Source: Membranipora membranacea (lineage: Eukaryota > Bryozoa > Gymnolaemata > Cheilostomatida > Membraniporidae). From it: a stretch of 64,000 nt of DNA. This document shows, piece by piece, positions 37,101 to 50,268 of the stretch. Made by a program: the position numbers and the translations under genes. The stretch is taken from assembly GCA_914767715.1 (NCBI GenBank), contig OU612073.1:19096001-19160000 (forward strand). Direction: 5' to 3'. The notes beneath the pieces are model-generated. The model saw only the letters and a list, made by a program, of their open reading frames with translations, ran no database searches and was not told the DNA's origin. Positions within the stretch are counted from its first letter, which is position 1, and each line of letters starts with the position of its first letter.

Positions 37101-40100
37101 CATGGACATCTCTATATATAGTCGTTCTCTATCGCTGATTCGTGGGTGTTCTGCAGGAGAGTCATAGATTGTTAAGGCCCAAACCACACAGAACAGAAGA
37201 CATAATCCTCCGCCAACATAAAACATACTGGGCCATCCACCATCAAATGCTTCCCACTCACAAAAGAAACCTCCGAGGCCCAACATCAGAACATTGCCAA
37301 CCTATAATTGAATACCATATTAGATCATGCTTGTTCATTTTTTGACGAGATGTAGTTTGAGATTTAAAATGAGATTTTGATATATTCAACAATGCATGCA
37401 TGCAGAATGGTTAAAACAGGTTGATAAAAAGAGAGTATCGCCCAGAAGAACAGACTCAAACTGGGTTTAGTACCTACCAGAGTGCCAGAGAGACAGAAGA
37501 CTGTGAGTTTACTTCTCTCAAAGGGAGGAGCCCAACGTCCCAGTATATTATGTATAGCAGGGAACATAACTCCAGTAGATATACCTGCTATGACTCTCAG
37601 TATAATCACAAGTGTTGCTGACACTGTAGCATTACTTCCACCAAACCTGCATTTTATAAAGAGTGATAACTTCATTTCAGCAATGTTACGATATCAATAA
37701 TGTCCGTAATACAACATATTTGTATGAATGAAAACTGCTCGGCGCCATGGATTTGCCTGAAGAAAAAAGGATGCATTCCCCCATCCCAATCCCCTGTTTA
37801 TAGATATGAGGGTCGACTCTAACTGATTGGATAGCTGCTTCGAGCTTGATTTCATAAAGAGACCTACCATGGATACAAATTCTCTCCCTGACGTATGACA
37901 TATCCTGTATGAGTTCTTTTAATCTCCCATCACTTATCATTACATCCCTATTTGTGAAAAGTCATACACTACAACCTGGTGTCACCTTAAAATAAACCAA
38001 ATGTAGTGAAAGGTAATCTAGGACTAGGAAAAGTTAGAAGGATCAAATGATTGTGATTAATTGACTGGGTCAAAAAGTATTTATAAACCAAATTTGTGTC
38101 ATCATGATGTATATAACAAATTTGCGATCCTGTCATGTGACCGGACATAGCGAAAAGCTTATCCTTGTATTATCCATTTCCCTAGATGTTTAAGATGATA
38201 TGTGCCCGAAAATTTCAATAGACATCTGAAATTATGATCTGCTGTATAACAACTTCAGTTGAGATCAGAAAACTAGGGTCAGTATATCAACTGATGGAAA
38301 TAAAATAGGTCATCCAATCTATCTATAGACGTTTTTGCCTGTTTGCAATTGCATGCGCTTGTTGAGTGATTACTTTCACTTCCTTTCTTCTTGAATGGAC
38401 TGAAAATCTCATTCATAATTTCGCAGAAAATTTTTTTCTTTCTCTATAATACAAAAGACAATCAACGCCACTGTATATGTTGTTTGGCAGGCAGTGAACT
38501 TACCGTAATGTTAGATGTGGTTAAATTTGGTGCAGAATTGATAAACAAATGAATCACCTATTATTGCGAGCGAGCGAGCGAGGCACGCATAGCATGCTCG
38601 AAACAATTTTTCACTTCCTTCCTTCTTGAATGGACTGAAAATATCACCCATAATTTCATAGAAAGAAATTTTCCTAGCAGGTATCAAAGACTCATCACAA
38701 TCAAGCTTCATATCAGCTTCAATGGAAAATATTTTACTCGCAACTCTTGCACCGTTTTGTAATTTGATGACTTGTAGATCATAAAGCTGGAACTATATGT
38801 TATGAAAAGCTCTTAATTGTTGCCTTTTCAAGGAATATAAAATTTATAATGTATGCTATATATTGTTATGAGGGTATATTTGAGGTTAGTTTAAAGTCTA
38901 TGATCCTGCAGGCATTAGGAATGTCTCTTGACATATCATGTTTCTGATATTCCTGATATTCTTGTTGTGATTCAGCTCTCACCTTGCAGCGAACGGCAGG
39001 ACTACCGTCGCGGCTCCAAAAATAAGTAGTCCGATAAGCATTACACGTTTACCACCGTATCTGCCTGCCAGCCATCCACCAGGTATCTGAGTTAATATAT
39101 ATCCATAGAAAAAAGAGCTCAGCACCCAGCCCTGAGTAAACTTATTCCACTCAATATCACCGCCACTAGCCTGCAATTAACAGAAAAATCAAATGTGCAG
39201 CAAGTATAGGCGTAAGTCATGCATAAAAAAAAAAGCATTTTCGGCGTAGCAAAATTCTACAACACTATTATGTAGCATTGTATAAAAGAAAAATGTAAAT
39301 CTGTATTTTCTGACAGCTTGCTCTTAAATGATCATTCAGGTGTTAGCAATGATTTATCAATTATTGCTTTAAAACATCTCTGCTACCATTTCATTGGAAG
39401 TACAAGCTGACAAAATAACACTATGAAGTGCCGATCAGTGCTCCAAATATAAAGGCATGGAGTATAAAGAGATCAGTTTGATCTTGATGACATGTAGAAC
39501 AACTTGAAAACGTGGATTTAATTTATGCATGGCATGCAGATCGACAAATAGTGCCACCTACCTCAAAATCTATGGCCGTTGTATTATTAGTAGCCTGACA
39601 TTCGTTGTTTCCTGAAGATTCTGTGGCAGAAGCGTTTACAGCCTTAACCATACAAACTATAGCTATCCCCATATTTATCCTGAGTGCATAAACAAAGATG
39701 AAAGCTACAAATGCCACATAGGAGAGCACCCAGCGACATGATGTGACCGTCTGCCAAAGAGTCTCTACAAGGGAATTGAGAATGAGATGATCATTGTTGG
39801 TTGATTAGTATTAGTTCACTCATGAAGGAGTGAAAAAACAATGAAAACAAGACTGGATATGAATGACCTAAAATGAATAATCAGAAAAGGTGGTGAGGGA
39901 AAGTTCTCTAACAGACCTTAAAAGAGAGATGGTCTGTCACAAAGGCTCTCACAACCTTTTCAATCTATGCATGACACAAATTAACAAACAGAATGAGTAA
40001 CAAAATCGATTGTTGCCTAGGCAGGCGATGAGAATATTTTACTCCAGAATCGGCCTAACGGCGCTTGAGTTGTTGATTTGTAACTTGTTATACAGGACAG

Positions 40101-40251
40101 ACAACATGCGAATGAGAATGAATGTCACATACTATTTAAGTATATAAGGAATCAAATGAGAAATATTATTCAATGACTTACCCTCTGGTAGATCCAGCTG
40201 TATATCAAACACAGATGTACGTTTTTTACCGTGTCTGTCTCCTCTCTCCAT
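34164..40251 (-). CDS. Sialin-like SLC17 anion carrier, 512 aa
   Basis: Ten exons join in phase: 40251-40182, 39764-39562, 39170-38983, 37646-37478, 37301-37080, 36563-36414, 35825-35693, 35235-35085, 34691-34601 and 34325-34164 (1539 nt, stop at 34164-34166). It is a 12-helix major facilitator protein of the sialin/vesicular glutamate transporter family, close to the usual length. Visible family blocks are FVYALRIN (helix 1), QGWVLSSFFYGYILTQIPGG, GVMFPAIHNILGRWAPPFERSK, YAGEIMGISNTVATIPGM and EWQIVFYVWAGIY. Arg52 matches human sialin Arg39, the Salla disease position, and His186 matches sialin His183. The luminal loop after helix 1 carries NAS and NTT sequons. Sialin exports sialic acid from lysosomes with protons and can load acidic amino acids into vesicles. 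The substrate here cannot be read from sequence. The donor after 37080 (GTTATA) is weak but keeps the frame. Confidence 0.9.
34826..35035. repeat. Diverged inverted-end element in SLC17 intron
   Basis: GGTAGCCAACTGGTTGGCTGG near the left and CCAACAACCAATCAGATCAG near the right, with TTGGCTC motifs on both sides, suggest a short inverted-end insertion of about 200 bp. Pairing is imperfect. Confidence 0.3.
38375..38673. repeat. Direct repeat pair in SLC17 intron, with a GAGC microsatellite between
   Basis: Copy 1 (38375-38432) and copy 2 (38611-38673) share TTTCACTTCCTT.CTTCTTG, AATGGACTGAAAAT and CATAATTTC. A short GCGAGCGAGCGAGCGAG run lies at about 38567-38583 between them. Confidence 0.65.
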
Positions 40252-42058
40252 ATCTGATTTCTCTTATCTAGACAATCCTCAGACTGCAGCATCCCATAAA
40301 TGGATATGGCAAGGGAATGGAAATGGCTTGGTCTGTAAACACCTCCCATTGAACCTCTTGGTCTTTTGAACTTCAATCCCTAATAAGGTTTCGGGCAACA
40401 AAAATAGTGCTAGGTTGCTTGACATTAATATCGTTCAATGTCACTTTGATAAGACACACCGTATTAAATTCCAAAATTAGAATAATATGTCAAAATACAA
40501 TTGCGAAAGACATAAAAAATGTTGAAAGTGTCAAATAAATCTTTACAAGACTAACGTAGTACACAGAGGAGTCAGAGAGAAGTCCCTGGACCTATTCAAT
40601 ATGTTACAGTTGAGGTTCTTGTTAGAATGGAAACTAATGAACTCTAGAACCAAAACAACACAATACAAATACAGCTTGGTCTGCAGTATTTTTACACTAT
40701 TTTAGCCATGAAATTGATTGAACTTCTGGTTTAAAATTATTAACAGTGGTAATACCCCCCCCCCCCCCGCCCCAAATTGCTGATTTAAGATAACGAGCCA
40801 TATGCTGCCACATCCATTTAGTTTCAATAATATATATACATATGTCGTCTGTTAAAGTAATTGTCTTCTATAAGTGATCCTAAAATGATATATTATTCCA
40901 ATAAACAACTGGTATTCCATGAGCAGTACAGCCTTGATATTGAAGTCTACTATTTCTCTTGACTTATTCAAGTGTGCTGGCAAAAGTTAATAAGGAAACA
41001 CCAGCTTACTACCACAGCAGCCATTACCAAATCGCCAGTAATCATTGCGACTATCGACAATCTTTTTTAAGACTCCAGTAACAACAACACCGTCACTGCA
41101 TTTTACAACAAGTACCATGATCCTAATATGATTCTAAAGCACTACTTGACCAAGTGCTGCCTTAGCTGAAGAGGCACCATCAGTGTCTCAACTAACAGGG
41201 AGTAGCTATACCCTTCATAAGAATACTAACCTCAAGAATTGGGACTAGTGGCTCGCATTCCATTTACGATTGCCCTCGTGTCTGTACTGCTAGGCATTGC
41301 CGTTGGTGTATGCATCAAATAATATGGCTATAGAGCACCACACAACTGTCATATCAAGAAACATTATAGATTCTGAGCACAGAAACTAAAAAATGAAATT
41401 AAATAGTTCTATAGAGATAAAATAAATAAATGAAACAATAAATTATACATAATTATTTGAAGCCTATATGTCAGATGAAATTCTGCAACTTTGACATCCA
41501 GCGTGCTAAACCTCAAATCGTAGCTTAGACCTTCTGTTTCAACCTATATGGTGTACTGGAGGTAAATGCTCAAATGCAAGTGACACTCCTTCATAGATGT
41601 TGTGGCATAATTATAATTATAAACAGCCTAAAACAGTGAGAGAGATCCCGAATATATATACGCCAAAGAAATAAGGATTCAGTTTATATACAATGCTTCA
41701 AACCTAGCTTACCCATAAGCCATACATGAGAAATTGACTGGTATATATTCATGGATCAGGGGACCTATCTGACCCTGAAAAAGCATATGATTGCTGGAAT
41801 GCATTTCTCATCTTTGATTGGCCAACAAGTTCAGTGATGCTCAACCGATCCCTTGTAAACTTTTATCAAGCAGCTTGCCCGAGTCATCGTTTTCCTTATT
41901 TGGGTCTATGTGAATTAATTCAGGCCCTATGATACAGAGACAAACTTATTCCTCAACAGTTCGCATATGCGCAAGGTTTTTACGTCAGTCAATGTGTAAC
42001 ATAAAAATATCCAGCTAGACCCAATTATGACACAAAGTTGTGAGATACAAACTTCACG

Positions 42059-42197
42059 GCTTACTTTGGATGAGCCAGGGGGCTCAATGGGAAGGAGGAG
42101 CAGAAGCTGTGGGATACCAATACTCACAGCTCAGAACAGGATGGACCAGGAGCCTCAATAGAAAAACTGGAGGGGGGCAGAAGCTGTGAGATCTCAC
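42059..42197. repeat. Imperfect tandem duplication, about 70 bp unit
   Basis: Two adjacent units share GGATG.(G/A)CCAGG.G.CTCAAT, then GG.GCAGAAGCTGTG and a nearby TCACAG. The second copy carries several substitutions and small gaps. Confidence 0.45.
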
Positions 42198-42616
42198 AGG
42201 TCACGCTCAGGAGATTTCAGGGAGACAGGATGAGATAAAACAAGATAAGACAGAATGAGACAAGGAGATAGTAGATAAAACTAGTTAAGAAAAGATGAGC
42301 TGATTCTTTGAGGGAGGCAGAAATGAACAGCAGATGACACAATCCACCCAACTAAGACTCTTGATGGATCACCACCATCGTCTAATCACATTTATATTCT
42401 GGAAGTTTTACTTGAAAGAGGTCTTTTATTTTAGGTTTTTTGTTAAATCATCTTGAGCGATCGCTAAGCTAAATCCAATATCCACTTTTTGAGGGAATCA
42501 AGGGTCTTGCACAATTTATATAAAATTTAATTATTTTTATCGGACGAAATCGAAGTCCAAAACAGATAAGGTTTCAAGGATAATCCAGAGTGTTTTGCGT
42601 TTATAGTTACGCAACA

Positions 42617-43008
42617 TTTTCACACTTAGAAAATTCAGAGCACTTCTGGGTAAAAATTATGTATAGTGTTGGAAAATGTCCTCCCTTCTCATATATGAGG
42701 TATTCATGGGGCAAAGTGCTGTACCAGCCCAATAAACTATCACTTCTATGTACTTGGGAGAACTGTATAAATTCATAAATGAAGTTATCTACTAATGTAA
42801 AATGTCTCCTGACAATGGAACCATATTCATTTTGAACTTGTGGAAAAGAATGGTAATTAAAAGTATTTAGAAGTGGTAGCTTATTAGGTTGGCACAGCAT
42901 TAGGCCCCATGAATACCTCAAAGCTCTTAGATGAGAAGGGAGGACAATTTCTAACGCTATACATGATTTTTACCCAGAAGTGCTCTGAATTTTCTAATGT
43001 GAAAATAG
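42617..43008. repeat. Palindromic element with arms of about 130 bp
   Basis: The left arm (42617-42750) reads GAAAATTCAGAGCACTTCTG, then CTCCCTTCTCAT, GAGGTATTCATGGGGC and ACTTCTA. The right arm (42869-43008) is the same order on the other strand with about 10-15 percent change. The spacer is about 118 bp. The apparent open frames of up to about 100 codons across it are by-products of the inverted arms. Confidence 0.8.
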
Positions 43009-43335
43009 TGCATGATTGCTGCAGAACTAGCTGCCAGACTATATATTGCTGTGGTCCTTCCGAAGTCTTTAATATGGCTAACTGAGTTACATCACTTCTC
43101 TCAGCAGAGGAGACAGAAAGTTTTCCAATTTTCTTCATGCTATTTGATTTGAATGCAATTCATACAAGCAAGACTCAGTAACTACTCTTCATTCCGCATA
43201 GTTTATGAATTGCTGATAATCCAGCAGTTTTGTCTTTTCCACCTAGATAACTACCATTGTCGAAACAAAGATTGAAAAATTATTTGTGATAATAGTGAGG
43301 AACTCTAATCAAGGAGGTAGTAAATGCACCAATCA

Positions 43336-43418
43336 ACCACGGTGGCCGAGTGGTTAAGGCGTTGGACTTAAGATCCAATGGATGTATGTCCGCGTGGGTT
43401 CGAACCCCACCTGTGGTA
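43336..43418 (+). tRNA. tRNA-Leu (anticodon TAA)
   Basis: The gene folds as a class II tRNA: acceptor ACCACGG (43336-43342) pairs with CTGTGGT (43411-43417), followed by discriminator A at 43418. The A box is TGGCCGAGTGG, the anticodon stem is TTGGA/TCCAA around anticodon TAA (43369-43371), there is a long variable arm (ATGTATGTCCGCGT area), and the T arm GTGGGTTCGAACCCCAC carries the B box. It has no intron. TTTT at 43423-43426 is a likely Pol III terminator. CCA is not encoded, as normal for a eukaryote. It decodes UUA. Confidence 0.96.
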
Positions 43419-44093
43419 GAAGTTTTATAGACATGCTGAGATCCGTGACCGGATTCAAAATGAATATTACATGTGCCTGTAATATGGTCTATCAAGTTGG
43501 TGTGAGTACACACATAAGGTTACTTCCTGGAGCAATATGAGCCTTTGAAGTGATTTTCAAGATATTGCAGACGTTTGATTGATGTCAGCTGATTAGTAAA
43601 CTGCCTCAACGCATCAACACCTAAACAGTATGAGTTATGTCCCTTTAGTTAATGCGGTAATAACACATGGAAATCACTCCGTTACTTGAGAATAATGCAT
43701 TTATTTGCTGGATTTATTGTGGGAAGAGGATAAAAATAAATAAATTCGCCGCAAATAAAGTGAGGCCCACAAAGATAAATCATCGAACAAATACAGATCA
43801 ATTCACTTTGAAGCCTTCCTGGTAAATATCCAATTAAAATTCACCCTCAATCGGATTTACTCCACCGATGTTGTTGAAGACACAACTGCTATTCAGCCAT
43901 TTCTTCTACTTTCAAAAACAACTGCAAGTGTGCTATAAAGCATTGGATATGGATATTTGTCATAAACGCTAAACACTAAACAGAAGGTTTTTGGATAAAT
44001 ATCCATAATTATGTTCAGTTTATGGGCAAATCACACTATTTTTTTGATGATTCCGATGTGAGGAGTAGGCCTATTTGTGTGAAATTTTAGCTC

Positions 44094-44634
44094 CATTGTA
44101 AGCTGGTTAATTCAAATCCTGATGATTCGAATTTCCTGTTAGTTCAAACACCTGAGTGTGGTCCCAGCTCAGCCAATGGTTTTTAGACCCAGTTAATTAA
44201 AAGATGTAGCTGTACTTCGAAATTGTCTTCCCCTACCAAAGCAGAAAATAATAATCTCCGTATTCAGAGGGCACATGATTCGAAGTTGTCTTTTCTGATC
44301 AAGGAAGAATGTAACTCCTTGTTCAGATGTTTGTTTTTGACAATGCAGACAAAGGGAGTGATCAATATCTGGATTCAACACTCTTAAACAAAGCTGCCAA
44401 CCCTGCATATCCAAATCAGTAGATACTACTGTTCACTAGTAATCTGTTTTTTATTTCTATTATCACTTGCATTGCATAATACAACAAATTAAAAGTTGCT
44501 GTTTGTCAAATCGCTGAAATACGCCCAACATTCGTTGAAAATCTCTGCGAGCTGGCATTATTGTAATTAGAACAGTTCATAATTAGAACTAATTTTATGG
44601 GTCTCTTGGAGTTTGAATTAAGTGACTTACACTG
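44094..44634. mobile_element. Tigger/pogo-like element relic, about 540 bp
   Basis: The left end TTGTAAGCTGGTTAATTCAAA and right end GTTTGAATTAAGTGACTTACACTG (followed by TA) match the ends of the 26499-26673 element. Internal TTAGTTCAAACACC and AATTAGAAC motifs are shared too. The left terminal CAG has decayed. No clear transposase is readable. Confidence 0.6.
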
Positions 44635-45093
44635 TAGTTATGTGTGGATTAAAAGATTATCGTGAGGATTGTTAGGAGAGATTTGGGTGGTACAACCCCT
44701 AGCGACTTGACAGCAAGTCCTGTTCAGATGAATGATACTGTCATTGTTTATCTATTGTAAGTTTATCTATTGTATTATTGTACATTTTTTATCATTTCAA
44801 CTAATTGTATTTTTTTTATTAAATTTTATGTCCTAAAAAGATTTATTTCGTTAGGCATCGCATTGGCGTATTATTAGGCTGAAGGCATTCTGTGGGCAAG
44901 TCCATGTGTGTAACAGGATCAAAAATGTTGTTTTCCTGCAAATAGCTTTCTTGTTAGCCAGGACTTACCAAAGCTATTGCTTCAATTGCTGAGAAAAACT
45001 ATGAGATACTGACCATTTGAGCAAATGCTAGTTTTTAACTGCAATGATCCAGCTGCACCATTCTAAACTTTGACAACAAACAATGATAATTAA

Positions 45094-45220
45094 TGCATCC
45101 AGGGAAAAAAGCTACAAGCTTGCAGCTTGCTCTCATTTTACCAAAATTATTCCTGATGTCAGCACTGAGGCATAATTTTGGTAAAATGAGCAAACTCGTA
45201 GCTTTTTTCCCTGGGTGCAT
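45094..45220. repeat. Hairpin MITE, 127 bp
   Basis: TGCATCCAGGGAAAAAAGCTAC at the left faces GTAGCTTTTTTCCCTGGGTGCA at the right, and an inner TCATTTTACCAAAATTAT pairs with ATAATTTTGGTAAAATGA. Arms are about 50 bases with small gaps. The spacer is about 21 bases. Confidence 0.85.
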
Positions 45221-46949
45221 CGATTACTATTATTCTTTTGTAAAAGTTTCGAATGATTCGAAAGCCCAGCAATCATCTTACAACATAGTCTTAGCAGATA
45301 ATTAGTTAATCTAGTTTGGTAATCCTATATAACATTACTTTTCAAATTTTACTTATGGGTATATAAACATTGATTACTACTAAGCAGGTTGCCCTTCTGA
45401 TCCAAATGCTGCTTGGACAGATTGAGCCGGAGAGAAGCACCACAGACAGCTATGGTGAGTTTGATGTGTTACGGCATGTTCGCTAGAATTAAGGAGCTGC
45501 CTATTTGTTGCTCAAATTTGAATTTTGACTAAGATAACACGTGGTTGTGGTTTCAGGTTCCCGTTAGGTTCAAATGGGTATGAACTAAGGCTTAGGATTT
45601 CTTCAGATAAATCTAATGAATCAAACTTATTGTACCTTTTTTAAACATATCAAGTTGTTTCCTTAAACACTGTCACACCACCGTTCCACTCTACGCGTAA
45701 GCTTGCGGCTTCTAGGCCAGCTCAAATTGCAGGTGACGATTAATCTAGGTCGAAAGCCATCTATGCAATAATCAAAGCTCTCTTCATTAGAATCTCTTTA
45801 GATTTCTGATATCTATGTCATACATAATGGGAAAAGCTTACCTACACAGCAGTCGTCATTATAACCAATTTTCAAAAGTTTGATTGTTGGCCTATTACCT
45901 TAATGTTAACTGGTAACCATTAGCTATGAAGTTTTTTAAGCAAATGAATATTCATATTTTGGTTCAAAACGAGGGCATTGCAGCTTATTATTTAGATGAC
46001 AAGATAATCACTTTGAATATGGGATTTTTTTCCATTTGTCTGTGTAAAAAATGAAGGAACTAAGTCTAATCCTAATGAAGCCTGTCACTGCCACTCCGCT
46101 TATTTTTGGCTTGCAATATTGCAGTCGCTGACAACAAAGTGACATGACCTTACAAGCTAGCAGTTCTAACTCTATATCTATATTTGTGCCTCGCCATAAT
46201 GCTTGGCTTGTGACCTATCCTGTGCAGAGTTGTCATATCCATATCAACGTATTTTGCACCTATTGCTCATCACAAGGCATTCAAAAAGTCATTGGTGTTT
46301 TTTTCTTCAAATTTGTATAGCCGTTTTCATGTTATATGTATGTCTGTATCAATTCATAATGTAAATTTGTTATGCACCTTATGTAGAGCGAATAGTTAAT
46401 CTATTATCCCCATTAATGATTCCAGGCACAGCTTGGAGAAAGATGACAGGATGGACTACGCACAGGATGAATGGATGGACACTCATCAGCAGCAAACAGT
46501 AGCAGACAGACAGCAGAGGCAGCAGAACTCACTGGATCTCAATAGATCAATACATCAGATCTTGGTGGACAGCTTACTGAAAAACATCAAAAACAGATCA
46601 GATTAAAAACATATTTTACATTACCGTTTACCATTTTTAGTGTGGAGTGGCAGGCATCAGAATTATAAAAGGAAGGTTACACAGCTTACTACTTAAACTT
46701 AAGCAAATAAACCAGGACATAAAGACATTATGCACCTAGTAAATAATTTTTAAACATCTCTGGAGAGAGGGTTCTAAATTGAACAAACAAACAAACAATT
46801 GAGATAAGAAAGCAGAGCGATAACCCCATTTCTTGCATTCTAGAACTGACTCTACAAATAAATTTGCAATATTTTCTCTTCTTTGAAAATTCAACATCCC
46901 TGAAATAAGTGTTCGTTGCAAGTTATTCAATATTAAATAGACAATATAA

Positions 46950-47164
46950 TTTTCAATTTAAGCTCTCACTCATTTTATTACACTTGAAAATTCAAATGTT
47001 GCCTTTAGGCATTGAGAAACAACTCAAAATTAAAGTTTTCCCTCAGGTAAGCTGTTATGAAATTAAGCTCAATGACAATTCTTTCAATTTAAGCATCCAC
47101 TCTTGATCACACTTGAAATCTTAAACGCTGTCATAACAATTCAAAATTAAAGTTTTCCCTCGGA
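46950..47164. repeat. Tandem duplication, about 100-bp unit
   Basis: Both copies contain CAATTTAAGC, CACTC, ACACTTGAAA, and AATTAAAGTTTTCCCTC in the same order (copy 1 about 46950-47048, copy 2 about 47080-47164). Confidence 0.6.
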
Positions 47165-50100
47165 GAGTGTTCACCAGTGTAACCCAATCCAACTGACTCA
47201 TGTAGTTTGTACTAATGTGAGCCCCAAGACTCTTTCCCCCCCCCCCCCCGCCCGACAGCGCCCCGAGCAAGTTTGTACCTGCTGATTGCTGTAATCAGAA
47301 AGATTGTCCTTACTCCCTGAGTGCTGCTTACTTAATGTGTAGATAGTGGAGTCGACTTCCCTTTATGTGAGGCTAAGCAACTAAAAAGTCATATGTGATA
47401 GCATTTAGGATTTGGTTAACATTCAACACAACTTTAATCCTAGGCCTTAGGTCACTATCTACACAGGTAAAATGAAAGTCACTTAGATTCAATTCAATCT
47501 ACTATTCATTGCTATACTATAACCCCCTGAATGCTGCTTGTTTCCACTCTACCAGCATCTATTCTTTATAAAAACAGTGTTTATTTTGGGCTTAGATACA
47601 CCCAGAACTGTTGTCTGATTCATATTAAACGTGCAGCAGTTCTCTTTTGAACCATAGTAAATGACATGTTAAAGGAAAATCATTGCTAACTGTGCAATCA
47701 TTATGCATAAAAGTCTGAATGAAATATTCAATATTTAATTGAGATAGAATACAAGGCAGAAGAGAGAACTTGCTGTTTAAGTTGAGCTAGGTTTCGTAAG
47801 TGGGGACTTTGCCATCGAGTTTGACTCTCCAAAAATATTTATAATTACCAAAAACAGTAGACTATCATTTGACAGCTTTCAGCATAAAAGTTCCAGGACC
47901 AATTTAAAAATAATACACAATACATGTCATGTCCTCGTTTTTGCTTAGTCCAGACCCAATCATCATAATTATACTATTAAATTCATTATCCAAATTTTCC
48001 AATGTCAACTTTTTTCAAGACTTTGATGGATCATCAGCTTTAGTTTTAATTTAAAATTTGACATGGAGCTGCAAACAGTGACCAAGTGGTTATTTTTGTC
48101 GGCCAGATACCAGCCAATTATCAAAAGTACAAGGTTGTTTGTACCGATAAATTCCATATGACAAGTAAGATTTTGGAAATATAGGATTAAACATGGTTGT
48201 CAAGATCTTCTTCTTAAAGTAATACCTTTGCATGGTTCGGTTGGTACAGTTATTATCATGATGTTGTAATTTAAACCATCGTTCAGTACCGGCATAGAAT
48301 TAGATATGGTTTATTTATTATTAGGTCTATGTTTACCAATTATTAGAGAAGTGGCAAAATCTTGTAATTGCCTTTTCCCAGTACGTAGAGTTGTCATCAC
48401 TTGTACGTTTCACCAGGGAGGGTTTCACGTTGTTGGCAACAAGAAGTTTGGGACTGCCAATATCCCAAACTCCCTGTTGGCAATTTTTTGCATCAACATG
48501 ATTCGAAGTTATACGCTCACAACAAAAGAAAGGACAATCCCTTATAATGACTCATAATATTGTAACCAGACATACAAGTTGTCATACCAGATAAAACATG
48601 AAATTATATTGTTTATTCGGGACCGAGAATTTGGCGTATCTCATAATGTTCCTGTTACCGGACAAATTTATCAACCTCTCAATAAACTGAATGCCAAAAT
48701 AAGATATTGAGATATATATATAAATATTTTTTGGATAACTCATTCGTTGAGAATGTTTTACATTGAGATAGATCTCACTACGCTGATATGCATGTAACAA
48801 TCTATTTTTATTTCCTCGATTGAAATGAACGCGTTCATTTCTACAGGATATCAGGTTAGATTGTTGGCTCTTTCTATTGAAAAGAGATGATACTCTACAT
48901 TTCGCAAACAATTCTAATGTTTAAAAAATCATGTATTACATAATTGAAACTTGTTCCATCCTGTTTCATTCATTTGGGGTTGAGAACTTTCACATTCTCT
49001 AGAGTTTCTCAAATTAGGACTTACCACAACATGGAAAATAGAACACTTATATATTGAGAGCAGTCGCAAGTACAACAGGTCCAACTTGTTTCCTGCAGGC
49101 CATGAGAATCTCAAGAAGAAAAACAATCACTGATCCTGCCAAAGTAACAGAATTAATACAAATTCATAATTTTAGGAAAGTCAAAATTTGATAGTGATGC
49201 TGAATCTGTTGTCGCCCAACAGCTATATTCTGAGAACAACAATACAACCTCAGGCTATGCACTGCTGCCAAAAGGAAAGCTATATTTGATTACTGTGGAA
49301 AATATCTCAACAGGCATGGGCTGTATTTTGGGTAAGACAAAAACTGTGACAATAATTTTAGGCGTAGTATGAATTTCTCTCAATTGTCTTAAGTAGACAA
49401 TAGATCAAGATGGATAAGCCTCAACAGTATTTCATTATCAAACTGTGATCGACGTTCAAAATAGTGATGGTAATGATATGTGCTGGATGATACTTAAAAC
49501 TGATGTTTTACAAGACCGACTGACTGATCAACTGATACTATAGCAGACTCCGGACAGACCCTTTTCAGGTGCTAGCTCGTACTTGTTGGAAAACCATGAA
49601 AATGGTCACCCAACATTTTTCAGTAAGCGATAGATCAACACTAAACTGTACTCAACTTAAGCTAACAATATAAAGAAGTCTGTAGCAATGAAGTAATCAT
49701 TATATTCAGGGATTTTGGTTTTAAAGAAAAATTTACATATATCTGCCAATAAATCAATCGGACGATTGCGTTCACATATCAACCTGAGCCTATATTTTGT
49801 TATCTTTACTTACGATACCAGATCATGAAAAATTCAAATAAACAAGCGCTATATATAATTAAGAAAATCAGTTATATAAAAGTTTCATTATTGTATACGT
49901 TAGTTGTATAATATACTAGGCTATATATAATATTGTAATACTAGATACTAATTTTGTTATATGTATAATGTCGTCAAGCAGCAAAAGATACATTGGGGTG
50001 AGTTTTTTAAAAATTGAAAAAGAAATTATGTACACAGATGGATTTATGATATATCTATGTATATGATTTTGAACATAATATTATTGTTAGACAACTCAAT

Positions 50101-50241
50101 CAGTATATCAGTAAAAAAAAAGCCTCTTCCATATGATACAATTAATTTAATATATGACAGCACTTTGCAGTTTTAGGTAATGCATTAGTCAGAAAGAGTT
50201 GCCTGCCATTTTATTCAGGATAACATAATGCTTACTATGAA

Positions 50242-50268
50242 CAAGGAGTTAAAGACTTTAACTCCTTG
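50242..50268. repeat. Perfect 27-base palindrome, AAGGAGTTAAAG family, copy 2
   Basis: CAAGGAGTTAAAG and CTTTAACTCCTTG pair over 13 bases around one central A. ATGAAC occurs directly on both outer sides (TATGAACAAGG and TTGCTATGAACC), which looks like a short target duplication. The same palindrome with a longer centre is at 24341-24392. Confidence 0.75.

Noticed and set aside
42607-43138. Overlapping open frames of about 100 codons with a repeated ENSEHFWVKIMYSV phrase on both strands
   Set aside because: The phrase repeats because the DNA is a large inverted repeat; there are no exon signals or domain features.
43280-43513. Minus-strand open frame over the tRNA gene
   Set aside because: It is the antisense of the tRNA-Leu gene, which explains the open frame.
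48306-49126. Short frames between the tandem repeats and the RXR 3' end
   Set aside because: No coding character or splice signals; the sequence is AT-rich and looks like ordinary intergenic DNA.
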